Of a stretch of DNA of 6,189 nucleotides, positions 5,868-6,189 are shown in pieces (the stretch's first letter is position 1; the number at the start of each line of letters is the position of its first letter). The notes beneath the pieces are model-generated. The model was given only the letters and a program-made list of their open reading frames with translations, had not been told where the DNA came from and ran no database searches. The stretch covers positions 1 through 6,189 of the forward strand of contig CALCEK010000018.1 in NCBI GenBank assembly GCA_937900125.1, in the 5' to 3' direction. This DNA comes from an uncultured Treponema sp. (GTDB lineage: Bacteria; Spirochaetota; Spirochaetia; Treponematales; Treponemataceae). The position numbers were made by a program, and so were the translations under genes.

Positions 5868-5893
5868 ATCTCTCGTTTCTCATGACGAGAGAT
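5868..5893 (+). terminator. Perfect inverted repeat after parB, possible terminator or parS site
   Basis: ATCTCTCGT (5868-5876) and ACGAGAGAT (5885-5893) are perfect nine-base arms around an eight-base loop, starting 20 bases after the parB stop. No T-run follows, so as an intrinsic terminator it is atypical. Its position also suits a parS-type site for the upstream ParB. Confidence 0.4.
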
Positions 5894-5970
5894 GCTAATT
5901 ATTCGTGCGGAGGATTCGATCCCTTGGCACTTGCGTTATACTCGATTAACTTGAAAAAATGATTTTTGCC

Positions 5971-6100
5971 ATGCCATTCTGAGCCAAAAGGTGAAGAATC
6001 TCGGTTTGCCACGCAAACACTAGATGTTTTGCTGGCAACACTTGGCAAAGCCTATTGCTCAACATAACGATGTCGATAAAGCGCGGTCGCAGACCAGATT
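5971..6100. repeat. Dispersed intergenic palindromic repeat (MITE-like)
   Basis: The core CATTCTGAGCC...GGTGAAGAATC is a form of the CATTCTGAGCGAAGCGAAGAATC-type repeat found between genes in many bacteria, split here only by a few bases. ATTCTGAGCC (5976-5985) pairs with GGTGAAGAAT (5990-5999) through tandem G-A mismatches around AAAA. A second, longer hairpin follows (6006-6038). The minus-strand frame gives AKHLVFAWQTEILHLLAQN, a string I recall from spurious small proteins annotated in gut bacteria, which supports a multicopy repeat. The right limit is approximate. Confidence 0.6.
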
Positions 6101-6133
6101 TACCACAACAATGCGAACATGGGGGGAGGAATC

Positions 6134-6189
6134 GGATAGTGTACAATATCTTGTGTAAACGCTCCGTTGGGGCATGAAAAAGGAACCAA
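6134..6189 (+). mobile_element. Probable left end of an IS256-family (mutator-type) insertion sequence, truncated by the window
   Basis: Positions 6134-6160 start GGATAGTGTACAA and end TTGTGTAAAC. This matches the general form of IS256-family terminal repeats as I recall them (AGTGT near the tip, TGTGTAAA inward). An ATG at 6174 opens a frame (MKKEP) running off the window, where a transposase would be expected to begin, though its ribosome binding site is weak. A multicopy IS would explain why the assembled sequence stops here. No transposase domain or second end can be seen, so this is a family guess. Confidence 0.4.

Larger units (their letters stand above)
5849..6189. other. Non-coding right end: hairpin, dispersed repeat and IS-like terminus
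   Basis: I see no gene of its own in these 341 bases. They hold the inverted repeat after parB, unassigned sequence (5894-5967), a dispersed structured repeat (about 5971-6100) and a probable insertion-sequence end (from 6134) cut off by the window edge. The sequence around 5909-5925 weakly recalls a tRNA T-arm but its stem does not pair. Confidence 0.55.

Noticed and set aside
5905..5930. tRNA-like T-arm around GGATTCGATCC, a possible integration site
   Set aside because: The flanking stem does not pair on either strand and no acceptor or anticodon arm is present; too short to call a tRNA fragment.
5946..6146. 66-residue minus-strand open frame
   Set aside because: It lies over the dispersed repeat and the IS-like end; its AKHLVFAWQTEI string is the typical spurious translation of that repeat.

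Overview
The window looks like spirochaete DNA, most plausibly from a gut or rumen Treponema. This rests on AT-rich genes with intact coding, the style of the proteins (propeller-sensor adenylate cyclase, NimA/PNPOx-type flavin protein, membrane-anchored endonuclease/exonuclease/phosphatase protein), and a dispersed palindromic repeat near the right end whose translation I have seen annotated as spurious small proteins in such genomes. The genus is inference; no rRNA or other marker gene is present.

Left part (1-3515), housekeeping-like genes. A 5'-truncated gene encodes a one-pass membrane adenylate cyclase: extracytoplasmic beta-propeller repeats, a Y_Y_Y domain, one membrane helix, a coiled coil and a complete class III cyclase domain. 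Convergent to it is a small flavin/pyridoxamine-phosphate-oxidase-like gene with a strong ribosome binding site. Divergent from that is a membrane-anchored EEP-fold phosphoesterase gene with all catalytic motifs, probably transcribed as a leaderless mRNA and ending in a good intrinsic terminator.

Middle (3516-4145), a 630-base very AT-rich non-coding stretch. It holds the terminator, a helically phased array of four TTAAG motifs, and, next to the following gene, two related palindromes directly abutting a near-consensus sigma-70 promoter.

Right part (4146-5848), a parA-parB partition operon. ParA is a short type without an N-terminal HTH. ParB has the ParB/CTPase fold and an HTH, but carries GHRR where GERR is usual. 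The two genes share G-run ribosome binding sites only 4 nt from the start, and hairpins lie at the start of parA, between the genes and after parB. Sampled lines look more AT-rich here than in the endonuclease gene, and the ParB is not the standard chromosomal form, so this is probably an accessory partition cassette from a plasmid, ICE or island. No replication, integrase or conjugation gene is visible to decide which.

Right edge (5849-6189). A dispersed intergenic repeat with two structured hairpins is followed by what looks like the left terminus of an IS256-family (mutator-type) insertion sequence, cut by the window end. The first seven bases of the window equal the end of the common Illumina adapter, so both window ends look like contig ends. 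I do not see a clearly new biological system. The most worthwhile leads are the partition cassette with its paired operator/parS-like palindromes and variant ParB, and the phased TTAAG array.
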